A stretch of DNA of 64,000 nt. Source: Hemerocallis citrina (lineage: Eukaryota > Streptophyta > Magnoliopsida > Asparagales > Asphodelaceae). The stretch is taken from assembly GCA_017893485.1 (NCBI GenBank), contig CM030362.1, positions 259,014,755-259,078,754 on the forward strand, in the 5' to 3' direction. Positions 44,723 through 55,862 of the stretch are shown piece after piece. The notes below the pieces were generated by a model that was not told the origin of the DNA, ran no database searches, and worked only from the letters and a program-made list of their open reading frames with translations. The translations under genes were made by a program, and so were the position numbers. Numbering within the stretch: the first letter of the stretch is position 1; every line of letters starts with the position of its first letter.

Positions 44723-45440
44723 TCAATGCCTCCTCGAAAAAGGGACGTTCCGATTCAGAGACAACCGTGGTTTCCGCTTTTTCACCCCCGAGCTTGTCTC
44801 TAGGCCGACGAACTGGGACGCCGCCTCGCCACTAACCCTAACGGTTGCTCCGACCGAAGCTCCGCTCGAGCTAATAGCTACTCCGCTTTGTGCGTCGGCC
44901 GCTGTCCGACCAATAACTTGGCCACGAGTCGCTAGCTCGTAGAAGGTGATCCCCCGCTCTCTCTCCTCACGAGTGCAAGAAGTGCTGCGGACATTAGCTC
45001 TCACAGGCTGAGGCTTCAGTCGAGCCACCTCCTCCTCGAGCTCGACAATCCTATCCTTCAGAGTGTCGTCCTTCACCATTATCTTGAACCGAGGGAGCTT
45101 TGCCGAACCGGGGTACTCAGCACTGTCAGATATAATACGACGCAGGTTGGCCACCTCGATGCTCTTATCAACCGTGACCCTTTGCAACTGTTCGACCTTA
45201 CTTTCGAGCTCATCTCGCTCGGCCACCACCGAAGCCTAGCTCTGCCTCCTTCGCCGACAGTTCTTCCTCGACTATCCACAAATGATGCACCTCGGCCAGA
45301 AGCTCGCTGTTCTTCTTCTCCACGTTGAACATCAACCTCCTGGTGAGCTCGATTTCACCGACGAGGCGAACCTCGCGAGATTGCTTAAACAGCTCGGTGC
45401 GACGCCGAGCCACCGCGGTATTTGGGGCATCTTCGAGGAT
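44723..45440 (-). pseudogene. Distal antisense exon of element C (coiled coil)
   Basis: Starts after a good acceptor (TTGTATTTCAG at 45441) with ILEDAPNTAVARRRTELFK. Coiled coil ELTRRLMFNVEKKNSELLAE, then after a frameshift (about 45230) DELESKVEQLQRV and TLKDRIVELEEEVARL. The tail is Ser/Gly-rich, stop at 44723. Either the last exon of a longer isoform of the gene to its right or a second gene. No enzymatic motif. Confidence 0.55.
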
Positions 45441-45537
45441 CTGAAATACAAGAACATCGCAATTGGAAAACTACACACCGACCCAAACACTTGCACAAAT
45501 TTGAATTGAAACAAAGATTTTTCATTCATTGAATGAA

Positions 45538-45553
45538 GCGGTGGCCAGTCCGC
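45538..45553 (-). terminator. Antisense 3' motif (copy 4)
   Basis: GCGGACTGGCCACCGC on -, about 40 bases past the stop at 45593 of the main antisense gene. Identical to the copy at 9787-9802 in the much older element A. Confidence 0.55.
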
Positions 45554-46215
45554 AAAAAAGGCTTTACATTTTTGAAAAAGAAAAAAAAGAGACTACAAAG
45601 CGACGAGAAGATCAGGGGTCCACCTGCATCGCCGGTTCGACCACAGGCACCTCGCCAGATGCCCCCTCGTTTCTCGCCTCGCCCGGGGGTTCGTCTCCAA
45701 AGCGTCGGTGACAACCTCCTCCTTGTCATCGCCCTCCACCTCGTCACCTTCGCCTCCTTCCTCCTCGCCGTCCGACGGGGATCCGGGCCACAGTCTGTAG
45801 CTGACCCTGCTCGAAGCCGGGGACGCGGTCCTGAACATGGTTGAGCGCCCTCTGGTAGGACTTCTCCATGTTCGAGGCCATGTGCTTCTTCGCCTCGGCC
45901 TCGACCTCCGCCTTGATCGTCGCTGCCAAGGCCTCTTTCTCCGCCTTCACATCAGCCAGAGCCTTCGCTGACGCAGCCAGCTCCTCGGCAGCCTTTGTGG
46001 CTTTGGCAGACTCCTCAGCGAGCCGTCCCTTGACTCGTTCCAGATCAGGCCACAAGATCGGCGACCTGGACCTCCAAGCCCTCAGCTCGCCTCTGCTCGG
46101 CCTCGAGCTGCCGAACCGCCCTGACCTTTTCCGCCCTGTCTTTGTCGCTGGCGGCCTTCAACTCTTTCTCCTGCTCGACGAACGCCTCAAGGAGATGGCT
46201 GAAGTGACAGGTAGC

Positions 46216-46292
46216 CTGTGAAGACAAAACAATGATGAGCGCAAGATACGGGCCGAGCAATAGACTTGATGAAATTCACAAGAAAAACTTAC
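46216..46292 (-). other. Conserved intron of antisense gene C
   Basis: The - strand donor TCG|GTAAGTTTTT and acceptor TTTTGTCTTCACAG|GCT enclose 77 bp, phase 0. Both flanking codons stay in frame. Same place as introns 8763-8832 and 10448-10516 in element A. Confidence 0.8.
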
Positions 46293-46760
46293 CGATACGA
46301 GCGACCGAGCCACTTCGTAGGTGTCGTCGCCGACTGTCCCCGCCAGCAGCGCGGCTCTATCTTTCGGGGTCGCCAGGTGCTTGACGACCTGCATCGACAT
46401 CTGCGAGTTTCCGAGGAATCCATCATGATTCTTCACTCGCCAGGTTCGGCACGAACAGCTGCTTGTGCTGCTCGGTCAAGATTTCCTCGCCCGGAGCGGT
46501 CAACGGCGGAGCCTCGAGTGACAACGCCACAGTGACATCGAAGGCCCCACCAACCGGGGCAGAGGCAACGGGCGCCGAGGGCTCTTCGGCAACAACCACC
46601 GACGAAGGCACCTCGGTGGCTGGAGGAGGCGGAGTGGTAGTCGAAGCAACTTTGAGCTGCCGACCTGACGAGGCGGCCGCGGCCGGCCTCTTCCTCTTCC
46701 TACCATCAGCCACCTTGCCCCTATCGATCATCATGGCATTGAAGTCCATCTTCGGCACTT

Positions 46761-46841
46761 CTATACCAAACGACAAACAAATTGAGTCAGTAAGGCGAGC
46801 TAAAGACTTAAAAAAAAATAAGCGAGATGTCAGGAGCGTAC
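46761..46841 (-). other. Probable first intron of antisense gene C
   Basis: The - strand donor GA|GTACGC (after GLSPIDP) and acceptor GTTTGGTATAG|AA enclose 81 bp. Position matches 10865-10934 of element A. The joined frame is one base off, so an indel or another acceptor is implied. Confidence 0.5.
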
Positions 46842-48020
46842 TCAGGGTCGATTGGGCTAAGGCCTGACCCAAACAGCACCTCCTTTGTCATCTCCCTCCA
46901 ACTCAACATTGGGAGGGCTATGATCTTCCTCGCCATCTCCTCCTCGGCCGCAGTCAGTTCGGGGTCGGCTCTCGCAAACTTGGGCACCTCTGGCTTCCAC
47001 CGGCTCGGAATTCGCAGTATTGGTGCCCCCCTCAATATGAAGAACTTTTCCTTCCAGCCTTTGATCGATTCCGAGTTTTCTATGATCCGAACACCCTTCC
47101 TCAGCGCCAGGTAGTACCGATGCTCGGTCTTGTGCATCCGGTATATCCGATACATGCTTCGGAAGATCGTCAGGTCCGGCTCGACTTCAGCGTTGCGGCA
47201 CTGGAGCAGGAAGGCGTTCACATGACGCCATGTGTTCGGCATAAATTGGGTCGGCGCGAGGCAGTACCATCCGAGGACCTGGCAAATAAAGGGATGCAGC
47301 GGAAAATGCAGTCCGGCATTGAGAGAGTCGTAGTCGAACATGCACATATCCGACGACGACAGCTTGGAATTCGCCCGCATCCCAGCACCGGGGAGAATTA
47401 GCTTGTACTCCGGAGGGATGGCGAATCCTTTTCTGATCCGAAGGAGATCCCTCTCGGATAGCACCGACCCAATCTCATCTGCCTCGGTAGTCAGAACCGG
47501 GTTATTCTCTTCGTAAACTTCCGACTGGCCGAAGATCGCCTTCTTCAAGAGGTCGCCCTCGTACTGCCTAACCCCCGCATGCCCGGACAGTACACAAGGG
47601 TATCGGCCCATCTCGGGGGCCTGCTTCAGGTTCTCCACGATCACCTCGACCACGGGAGATTGGGCCACCACCCTCCTCTTCTTCTTCTCCTTCCTCGCCT
47701 CGGCCACAGACGGCTCGGCCACTTGCTTCCCCTTCCTTCGGATCTCCGCCTGCCTCCTCTCCTCGGCGCCACCATCGCCCGAGGACTAGGCCTCACTTCC
47801 CGAGTTCACTCTTGACATCTCTATAAAAAAGCTAAGGCAAATAGACTGACCTTGAAGTGACGTTCACGGTCGGAATGAGTTCGCCGGAAATTGCCTGGCC
47901 CACGCGACAGCTAGTGCAACCGCCCTGGAGCAAAGATCGCCGCTAGTAGAGAGCACAGAGAGTAAAAGTGAAATCTTGGAGTGAAAAGTGAGAAATGAGC
48001 TTGGGGGTGGGGGAGTGGAA

Positions 48021-48030
48021 ACTTATAACC
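48021..48030 (-). promoter_or_regulatory. Candidate TATA box of antisense gene C
   Basis: GGTTATAAGT on -, about 205 bp upstream of the ATG at 47818, with C/T-rich sequence on the - strand between. Confidence 0.35.
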
Positions 48031-48290
48031 CCAAAAGCAACGTTTGGGCTGCCTTGGGAATCTAAAAAGCCCACTAAGAAGCCAAAGCGCCAAAGCGGAG
48101 CGTTACGACGTTTCAGTTTCAAACAGCGTTCAAGTCCGCGACTCAGCCACCGGTCTTCCTAACCGAGCTACCGAACAGCCTGACTAAGCAGCCGAGCCGA
48201 GCCGGAGGACGATGACGCTTCAAACCCAGGGTGCTTCAAAACGTCTAACTCCCTGCCTCGGCTAACGGCACCGAGCTTCTTGACCGAGGA

Positions 48291-50000
48291 GACGAGGAAC
48301 CGACCCTCGTATATGGAGAAAAATCCTTTCGAGGCGAAATCACGGTCGGATCTCTTCAAAAATTCGTGTCAAAACTCGATGGACGGTTCAGATTGCGCCA
48401 CGCCCACAAAACGACAAAATAACGTTTTCTCGTGATCTGAACCCAGTCCTCGTGATTCATGCAATGATGGACGCTCCAGATCCGACCACGTGTACCTTCC
48501 GAACTGCCTGCCACCGGACTGCCTAGCCGAGCTACCGAACAGCTTGGCCAAGCAGCCGAGCTACTGGGGTCAGAGGGTGGCAACGCTTCAAGGCCAAGAT
48601 TCTTCAAAACATCCTACTCCATGCCTCGGCTAACGGCACCGAGCTTCCGGACCGAGGAGACGAGGAACCGACCCTCGTATATGGAGAAAAATCCTTCCGA
48701 GGCGAAATCACCGTCGGATCTCTTCAAAATTCGTGTCAAAACTCGATGGACGGTTCAGATTGCGCCACGCCCACAAAACGACAAGATAATGTTTTCTCGT
48801 AATCTGAACCCAGTCCTCGTGATTCACGCAATGATGGACGCTCCAGATCTGACCACATGTACCTTCCGAACTGCCTGCCACCGGCCTGCTTAACCGAGCT
48901 ACCGAACAGCTTGGCCAAGCAGCCGAGCTACTGGGCCGGAGGGTAGCAACCCCTCAAAGCCAAGACTCTCCAAAATGTCTAACTCCCTACCTCGGCTAAC
49001 GGCACCGAGCTTCAGGACCGAGGAGATGAGGAACCGACCCTCGTATATAGGGAAAAGACCTGCCGACCATCCTCAGCCGTTGGATCTTGTCAAAAAGCAC
49101 GCTCGTCATGATAGGCGGCTCGAATCTCGCCACGTCCACTAAACGACAAGATAGTATTTTTTGGGGATCCGCACTGAGATGGACGCTCAGGATCATGCCA
49201 CGTGCTTTGGCTGATTCTGGGCAATGTGTGCCGACCTGCCGTGCCGAGGGGACGAGGAACCGACCCTCGAATATGGGGAAAAGACCTGCCGACCATCCTC
49301 AGCCGTTGGACCTTGTCAAAAATCGCGCTCGTCATGATGGATGGCTCAGATCTCGCCGCGTCCACTAAACGACAAGATAGTGTTTTTTGGGGATCCGCAC
49401 TGAGATGGACGCTCAGGATCACGCCACGTACTTCGGCTGATTCTGGGCAATGTGTGCCGACCTGCCGTGCCGAGGAGACGAGGAACCGACCCTCGAATAT
49501 GGGGAAAAGACCTGCCGACCATCCTCAGCCGTTGGATCTTGTCGAAAAGCGCGCTCGTCATGATGGACGGCTCAGATCTCGCCGCGTCCACTAAACGACA
49601 AGATAGTGTTTTTTGGGGATCCGCGCTGAGATGGACGCCCAGGATCACGCCACGTACTTCGGCTCAATCCGAGCTATGTGTGCCGACCTGCCGAGCCGAG
49701 GGGACGAGGAACCGACCCTCGAATATGGGGAAAAGACCTGCCGATCATCCTCAGTCGTTGGATCTTGTCAAAAAGCGCGCTCGTCAGGATGGACGGCTCA
49801 GGTCTCGCCACGTCCACTAAACGACAAGATAGCATTTTTTTGGGGATCCGCGCTGAGATGGACGCTCAGGATCATGTCACGTAGCTCGACTGATTCCATG
49901 CTTGGCGCCGAGCAGCCGAGACGAGGAACCGACCCTCGTATATAAAGAAACTATCTGCTGAGGAGTGCGGATCGTCTGATCGCCTAGAAAATCGCGCTCG
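48291..50000 (+). repeat. Promoter-side repeat array of element C
   Basis: Seven units anchored on GAGGAACCGACCCTCG at 48291, 48660, 49024, 49251, 49477, 49703 and 49920: first ~366 bp, then ~226 bp spacing. Each has ACGACAA(A/G)ATA(A/G) downstream. On the - strand several units carry CTATATACGAG or CATATTCGAG, so a TATA-like box is repeated upstream of the antisense gene. Confidence 0.9.
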
Positions 50001-50029
50001 GTGCTGATCGAGGGTACAGATTGCGCCAC

Positions 50030-50437
50030 GCCATAAATAAGTATTAATAATTAGTTTTTATTTATTTTAATCGTTTTATTTATTTAAAAATTGCGAAAAA
50101 ATTACTAAAAATTCGGGAAAATTAACTAGAAATTCTAGAAAATAATTACAAATTCGGGGGAATATTTCTGAGCCCCTGAACGAACAATTATTGCCTAGAA
50201 TGTATTGTTAAGGCCCCCGAACGACTGGTTAACACGTCGCAAAATTAAATAAATAATCCGAAAAAATAAGATAAAAACCGTCGAATATACAACAAAGCTT
50301 CGGAACAGCTCACAGCTTCAAAAATCACCTCACTACCCCCTTCGAGATTCAAAACCCTCCATTCGGACTCCGATACAACTCCACTAGCCACTGAAACAGT
50401 TAAACTACTCCTCAAAGGCTGATCACGCTCAGTCTTT
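50030..50437. other. AT-rich 3' end of element C
   Basis: A/T-rich to 50130 with repeated GAAAATTA/AGAAATT, then ordinary sequence to the polypurine tract. No coding sequence seen. Confidence 0.5.
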
Positions 50438-50453
50438 AGGAGTGGGGGGCTCA
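50438..50453 (+). other. Polypurine tract of element C
   Basis: AGGAGTGGGGGGCTCA abuts the 3' LTR start. Confidence 0.75.
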
Positions 50454-51073
50454 TGATATGGCTAAAAATGGGGTTAAATCGGGACCGTCCAGATTGGGAA
50501 CGAATCTTAAAGCTCAGGGGTAAAACGGTAATTTCACATATGGATGGGCCAGAAGCGGGCACTGGATCTTTCCTTCTCAGATCCGATAACCCGCGAAACG
50601 GATCCACTCCAGCTGGGTATGGGTCCCGACCCAAGACAAACCCAGACCAGCAAGAGGAAATCAGGGTCACTGATTTGACTAAATCAACAGGCCTGATTTG
50701 CAGCTATCCTCTCACCGGGAATCAGGGATCAGTTACCTAAACTAATTATGAGGATTTTACTCCTAACGGTATCACAGGAAATCAGGTCCCTAATCAAACT
50801 CCCCTGGCGACTATAAATACCTCCTACCTACCACTATTACCAGGTAATCACTCTTTTGCCAACTTAAGCTCTTTCTTAATCATCACTGGTTACTGACAAG
50901 AGCGTCGGAGGGTGCGTCGCCGGGATCAACCCCGGTGTATCGCACTTCCTTGCAGGTGAGCGGCGGGAGTCAACAGCCCAATTCTGACGAACAGGCTTGG
51001 ATCCGCTATTCAGGTTTTTCCACGAACTCACAAATCTCATCTGTTTACCCTCATACCAGATTCAGCGGTAACA
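50454..51073 (+). repeat. 3' LTR of element C
   Basis: 620 bp, about 13 substitutions and no length change against 36127-36746. Confidence 0.95.
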
Positions 51074-54000
51074 CCCCCCTAAACATAATTCTACTTACAT
51101 ATATATATGACTATAGTTTTCTCTGTTTACCCATCCCCTGCATTAAATCCCTAGCCGACCTTTGCCTCTGTACTCCTCCCGACCTCCCTGTCTCTCCCCA
51201 TCTCGTCTTCTCCTCCTGAGGATCCCTACTCTTGTCCCACTTCTATTCCTCCCCGTCTCTCCCTGGTGCCGACCTCCGAAAGCCACTGTGGGCTGCACTG
51301 TGTTGCCTTCCCAAAAACAGCACAACCCCATGTTGTTTTCTTGTGCAACGCAGCGCCATTAGGCTGCCGATCTCCGTCTCTCTTCGGGTGTGAGTGTAGT
51401 CTTGGTGTGGGTAGTTTCGTGTTCTCATTGATTCGCGGTTGTTGCTCGCTTTTGGTTCATCGTGGTTCGGGGATTTTGTTCGTTGTTGAGTTCGTGGGTT
51501 TTCATTCTTGGTTCGTTGTGTTCGTTGCTTCGGGAATCCGTTCCCGCTATTCTTGCTTGGAGTCGTTTTCGTCGTCGGTTAAGGCAAGTAACTTGTATTA
51601 AATTCCTTTGCAAATACGAGTACTAAATTCCGCTTGTAGTGTAGTTGGGTTCTAAAGACAACTGTGTGGTGTATTTTTGATGAGTATCGTCTTTATAGTG
51701 CTATTGACCATGTTGCCTCACGACACAAATTTGACATGAAACAACTTAGGTTTTGTCCGTTCTTGATGTGATTATATTTGTGAGATAATTGTGAGAAATC
51801 GGGTGTTTGTTTAGATCCATGTAATATACTTGTTGTGGACATGCAATATACCATATTTCATGATGTTTGGATATTTAGTAGACTCTATAACATGTTTGGT
51901 TGTGTTTGGGACGAGTTTCTTATGTTGTATATTAATTTGTTGTTAAGAGGAAAATTTGTGTTTTGTCAGTGATTAGTTTGATTGCTATTTTAGACCATAT
52001 TAAGGTCAGTATCTTAACTTCATTATTAAACATAATTTTAGATAAATCCGTCTTCTTTCCAAACTCTCTGACCTTGACCGATTTTGTTTTAGTATGTGTG
52101 AGATATGATTGTTTTAGTACAGAGGTGTATTTTATTTCCAGATTTCGTTTCTTGATGATTTCGATGACTAAACTATTTTGATACTAGTGCTAAGCATATT
52201 ATTTTGATCTAAAATTTTGCAGAGTATTTATATACCTATTTAGGAATTACCCAGAATTTTGGTGGATTTTATTGATGAGTTTTATATGCCGTTTCATGCT
52301 TGTTTATAAAAACTATACTTGCTGGATTTTGCTCGCTGTTCTATAAAGATTTGTATTTTCACCCTAATTTCTTTTCCTGTATGAAAAATATTTATGAAAT
52401 ATGAAAGTTAGCTTATTTTGTCTATTTTCATCTCCCTTTGGCGGATTTGGATTTCGTTTCACGGTTTGCGGGATATTACAGTTTTCGTACAGCAGTGTTG
52501 GGAATTCAAGATTTGCCAAACTATCGTTTCTTGATATTTTCTGATTTTTGTTGGCTAAACTAATCTTATTAGAAAATTATGAAACTTTATACTCTGATAC
52601 TAGATATATAGGAGAATACCCCAGATTTTTTCTGGATTTATTTGAGGTGTTTAGATGCTGTTTTCCTGACCGAGAATTTCATTTATTGATTTCTGGCTGA
52701 ACGTATTTCATGGTTTCAAATCAGTTTTGAGTTATATTTTTCTAAAACACTATATGACTTATATATATCCGCTGGATTCTATTGGAAGTCTATTTTCCAG
52801 ATTCTTCGACGGATTCAGGTTTCGATATTTTTGGAAACGGGAATCGCTGTTTTAGTACTGTACTGTCTTGCTGTCCTGAATTAGAACTTACACTATTTCA
52901 CTCTTTTATATGACTGTCTACCATCTATGCATGCTTATCTGTTACCCTGAACCTGTTACATGTTTATATCATATTATTCTTGACCTGTTTATGACACGTA
53001 CATACATGTCTGATAATAATAATAAATGACCAAGCCGGGGTTTAAGGGAAAGATCTAGTAGTGGGAAATTTTAAATGTGTACTCGGAGGAGGACCACTAG
53101 CTTCAGACTGTTACTGTTACTGTTACTGTTACTGTTACTGATTACCTGACTGCACACTTCCCTATATAAAGGTGTACTCGGAGGAGGGCCACTAGGTTCT
53201 GACTGTTATTGTTACTGTTATTGTTACTGTTACTGATACCTGAGTACACTACCCTATACTATCCCCTATGAAATCTAAAACGAAACTGTTTGAATGTAGA
53301 AACCATGCGATAAAAGGATGGCACATGAAGTGCTACATAGTTAGTAATAGACACAATATGTAAGAACATAACACTGATACTGTTACACTGATATTGTTAT
53401 ACTATCATACTGTTATACTGTTATACTGTTACACCAATACACTGAACATAATGCTTCTGATACTGTTATTGGACACTGTTAGTTGCCATATGACACTGTT
53501 ACTTGACACATGTTATTTATACCTGTTAGTATACCATGCTAGTTGACTTTGCTTTACTGATTCATGATAGATATTACTGTTGATGTGTTATACCATGCTA
53601 CATTTGTTTTCGCTGTTATTTAGATTTGTTTCCCCATGTACTTGTATCCTGCACTATAAGCGAACCGTAACTTGCATTGACAGGTACTTGTTTTCTTGTT
53701 CCTTCTCCTACAATTTATTAATTGCAGATCAGGATGATCGTCTGCCCGATGGTATTGGAAAAATAGAATATTAGTGCTGGATTTTTTTTTGCTATTATTA
53801 TCATTATTGTTGATTTGAATAATGTATTTGAGTACTTGAATTTATTTGTATTTGGATAATGTGACCCAGGATATTATTAACTGTCCAGACTTGATTTATT
53901 TGGGATTATTATAATTTGGTTTCAAGTATATTTCTATTGGTATAATTTGATTCGATTATGCATACTTGGTTGATTCTTTTGCTTCCGACTCTGATTGTTT

Positions 54001-54111
54001 CTGTGAGCAGTTGTAAAGATTCTGAACAGTTTATTGATGATGAAAATCATTCGCTGGGCTTTTGTAGCATATATGTATTTAGTATTCTTTTTGGGAAGCG
54101 GGGGATGACAA
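51074..54111 (+). repeat. 3' LTR of element B, second part
   Basis: Continues 36126 after the C-run. Aligns first with 14447-14690, then with 27883-30641. Has the same GTGTACTCGGAGGAGG duplication and TGTTAC microsatellite with different copy numbers (53100-53240). Ends GGGGGATGACA. No coding sequence. Confidence 0.85.
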
Positions 54112-54179
54112 TGGTTGTTGCTACTTGTTTTGCCAATTTTGTTACTTCTTATGGCCATGATGATATCTGATGTGCTTGA
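54112..54179. other. Flank between element B and the Copia solo LTR
   Basis: Starts with ATGGT (TSD of B) and ends with CTTGA (TSD of the solo LTR at 54175-54179). Short unique sequence, presumably host. Confidence 0.5.
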
Positions 54180-55651
54180 TGTTGGGTTTCGAAGTCACTC
54201 ACAGAGTAAATATGCAGCGAAAATAAATTAAAATTTTCGAAACCCAGCCATAGATCCATTCAAAAAAGCATAAAACATGTTATGAGATTTTACATCAACG
54301 ATGGAACGATTGTCTCCACAATCAGCCAATCACGAGCACTGCGACGTTGCAGTACCTCTACGGTATCCACACGAACGAATTAAATTGGGCTCTCCCTCAC
54401 GCCGTGGTGCTAGCTGCGAGAAGGGGATGTTCCTGTTGCTCTCTCTCTTTCTCTCACTTCTGGTGACAGCTAAGGTTTTTCCTTCTCAATTTTCATAGAT
54501 ACATATCATATATATATAGTAGGAAATCCACCCTAACCTAGGTCAAATTCATATGTAGGCCTTCTAATTTTGGTTAGCCCATTTAATCTGATTAATTATC
54601 CTATCAATGTTGGGAGCCCAAGTCTTACTTGGATTCCCAATGAAATTCATCTTATGAATTTAAATCTCAATTATGATCCATTCTAAATGTGTGACCCTAT
54701 AGGTTCCCATTACGTTGACAATAATACTAAAATCCTATTTTAGTGTTACAAACAGTAAGCAATATCTAGCAATACATCACTGCTACTTACATAACGGGAA
54801 TGCCAGTGATTTGACATAACCTAGTCGTGACCAATATTACCATGTAGTCTAGTCTTTTTGTCCAGATATCTTAATTGACCACAAGGCATGGAGCGTATCA
54901 ACCTTGTATAGATCAATCTTTGGTTTCTTAATGTCCGAGTAGACTTATTAAAATAAATGAGATCAATATCTCATATTGACTCATTTGAGCACGGTCATGC
55001 ATTTTGCAGTCTCACTCAATCAAGGGGTCCGAAGATATCGCTCATGTTATGTAAGAGGGATAAATCCTATCTACGTCACTCACATTCCTCTGCATGATTC
55101 ATAGTATGTCCAATAGCCGACTTTCTAATCACCTTATCACATGCGACGTTTAACGATATTAAAACATATAACTTCTCATGTAAGGAACCGTTGTGACTTC
55201 AAGTCAAAGGACCACGTACATCATGGTCATTGTGAGAATCGCTCATGACACTCACGTAACGATCCATACAAGATTCTCATGGTGGATCAGTCCAGTATAT
55301 TATTACTCTAATATGTACCCCTATAAAGATTTAATATCTCATATCCATGACCCGTGAGATACGGTCATGCACATACTAGTCTCTATGTATTATTGTTATC
55401 CTAATTCACAATAACATTTGATTAGGGATATTTAAGAATAGTGTTTTGATTACAACCAATAGGATCTCACAATCAAGTGATGCACTTGATATCTTATGGT
55501 ATTGAACCTACTATTCTAAGGATTTTATTATGTTCATTAAATCACAATAAATAACACAATAATAAAATGTCTCATATATGAAATAAATATCATGATACAA
55601 TGTAAACTAGCAAGGTCAATATAAGGTTGGCCTCTAGGACATACACCAACA
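54180..55651 (-). mobile_element. Copia-type solo LTR
   Basis: TGTTGGG…CACCAACA with perfect TGTTGG/CCAACA ends, flanked by CTTGA at 54175-54179 and 55652-55656. 1472 bp. On the - strand a TATA-like CTATATATATATG lies at about 54520. The - strand start (TGTTGGTGTATGTCC) is the form seen at plant Copia LTRs. No coding region. Confidence 0.85.
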
Positions 55652-55656
55652 CTTGA

Positions 55657-55823
55657 TACTACATTTGAAAAGTATACCACATATATTCATAATTTGGGCT
55701 ATGATGAACAAGGTTTTAGCAATGAATTGATTATTGGATTGATTGGGCTAAAATTGAAGTTTCATGATTGATCTGATTTTTTGTTGGACTTTTTCCTACT
55801 GATGCTATGAATTTTCTTTGTGG
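55657..55823. other. Host spacer
   Basis: 167 bp between the solo LTR and element D. T-rich, intron-like, no coding motif. Continuous with 59750 once element D is removed. Confidence 0.4.
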
Positions 55824-55828
55824 TCAGC

Positions 55829-55849
55829 TGTTGAAATCTGTTTTCAACA
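55829..55849 (+). repeat. Collapsed 5' LTR of element D
   Basis: Consists of the first 9 bases (TGTTGAAAT) and the last 12 bases (CTGTTTTCAACA) of the 218-bp LTR. The deleted segment is bounded by a shared AAAT, indicating microhomology-mediated loss. Confidence 0.85.
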
Positions 55850-55862
55850 TGGTATCAGAGCC

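Larger units (their letters stand above)
45593..47818 (-). pseudogene. Spliced antisense gene of Tat element C
   Basis: ATG at 47818 (MSRVNSGSEA, then TAG at codon 11). Exon 1 to about 46842: MGRYPCVLSGHAGVRQYEGD, FAIPPEYKLILPG, GLHFPLHPFICQVLGWYCLA and SIKGWKEKFFILRG, resembling by recall Pfam 'putative gypsy type transposon' (Transposase_28). Exon 2 (46760-46293): MDFNAMMIDRGK, a GRKRKRP nuclear-localisation-like signal, Ala/Pro-rich stretch, and after a one-base shift VVKHLATPKDRAALLA ending VARSLVS. A consensus intron (46292-46216) joins it in frame to exon 3, HFSHLLEAFVEQEKELKAAS, a coiled coil (46215-45745), then an acidic DGEEEGGEGDEVEGDD tail; stop 45593. A frameshift near 46050. Likely a nuclear, coiled-coil accessory protein; function unknown. 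Confidence 0.75.
36127..51073 (+). mobile_element. Tat-clade Ty3/Gypsy element C (young, nested)
   Basis: 14,947 bp with 620-bp LTRs at both ends, TGATATGG…GGTAACA, differing at about 13 positions by eye. Layout: LTR, primer site, SR-rich gag + protease (+), RT, RNase H, archaeal-type RNase H, integrase (+), AATAAA, 111-bp tandem array, antisense spliced gene (-), ~220-370-bp repeats, polypurine tract, LTR. pol carries several stops, so this copy depends on helpers. Insertion into the 3' LTR of B makes it younger than B. Confidence 0.95.
13874..54111 (+). mobile_element. Tekay-like chromovirus B (Ty3/Gypsy) hosting nested insertions
   Basis: With the nested elements removed it has two LTRs of about 3576 and 3582 bp starting TATAACCCCTG and ending …GATA/…GACA, a tRNA-iMet primer site at 30652, gag-pol at 30816-35479, and the 'GGACGAAATTC…GGTGGGTAGGA' polypurine region that precedes chromovirus LTRs. 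A C-terminal chromodomain-like tail in integrase and multi-kb LTRs fit the Tekay/Del lineage. The 5' LTR is split at 14690 by a Sirevirus and the 3' LTR at 36126 by a Tat element, so the element now spans 40 kb. Confidence 0.85.

Noticed and set aside
49087..49945. Overlapping frames of 93-130 codons on both strands
   Set aside because: By-products of the ~226-bp repeats.
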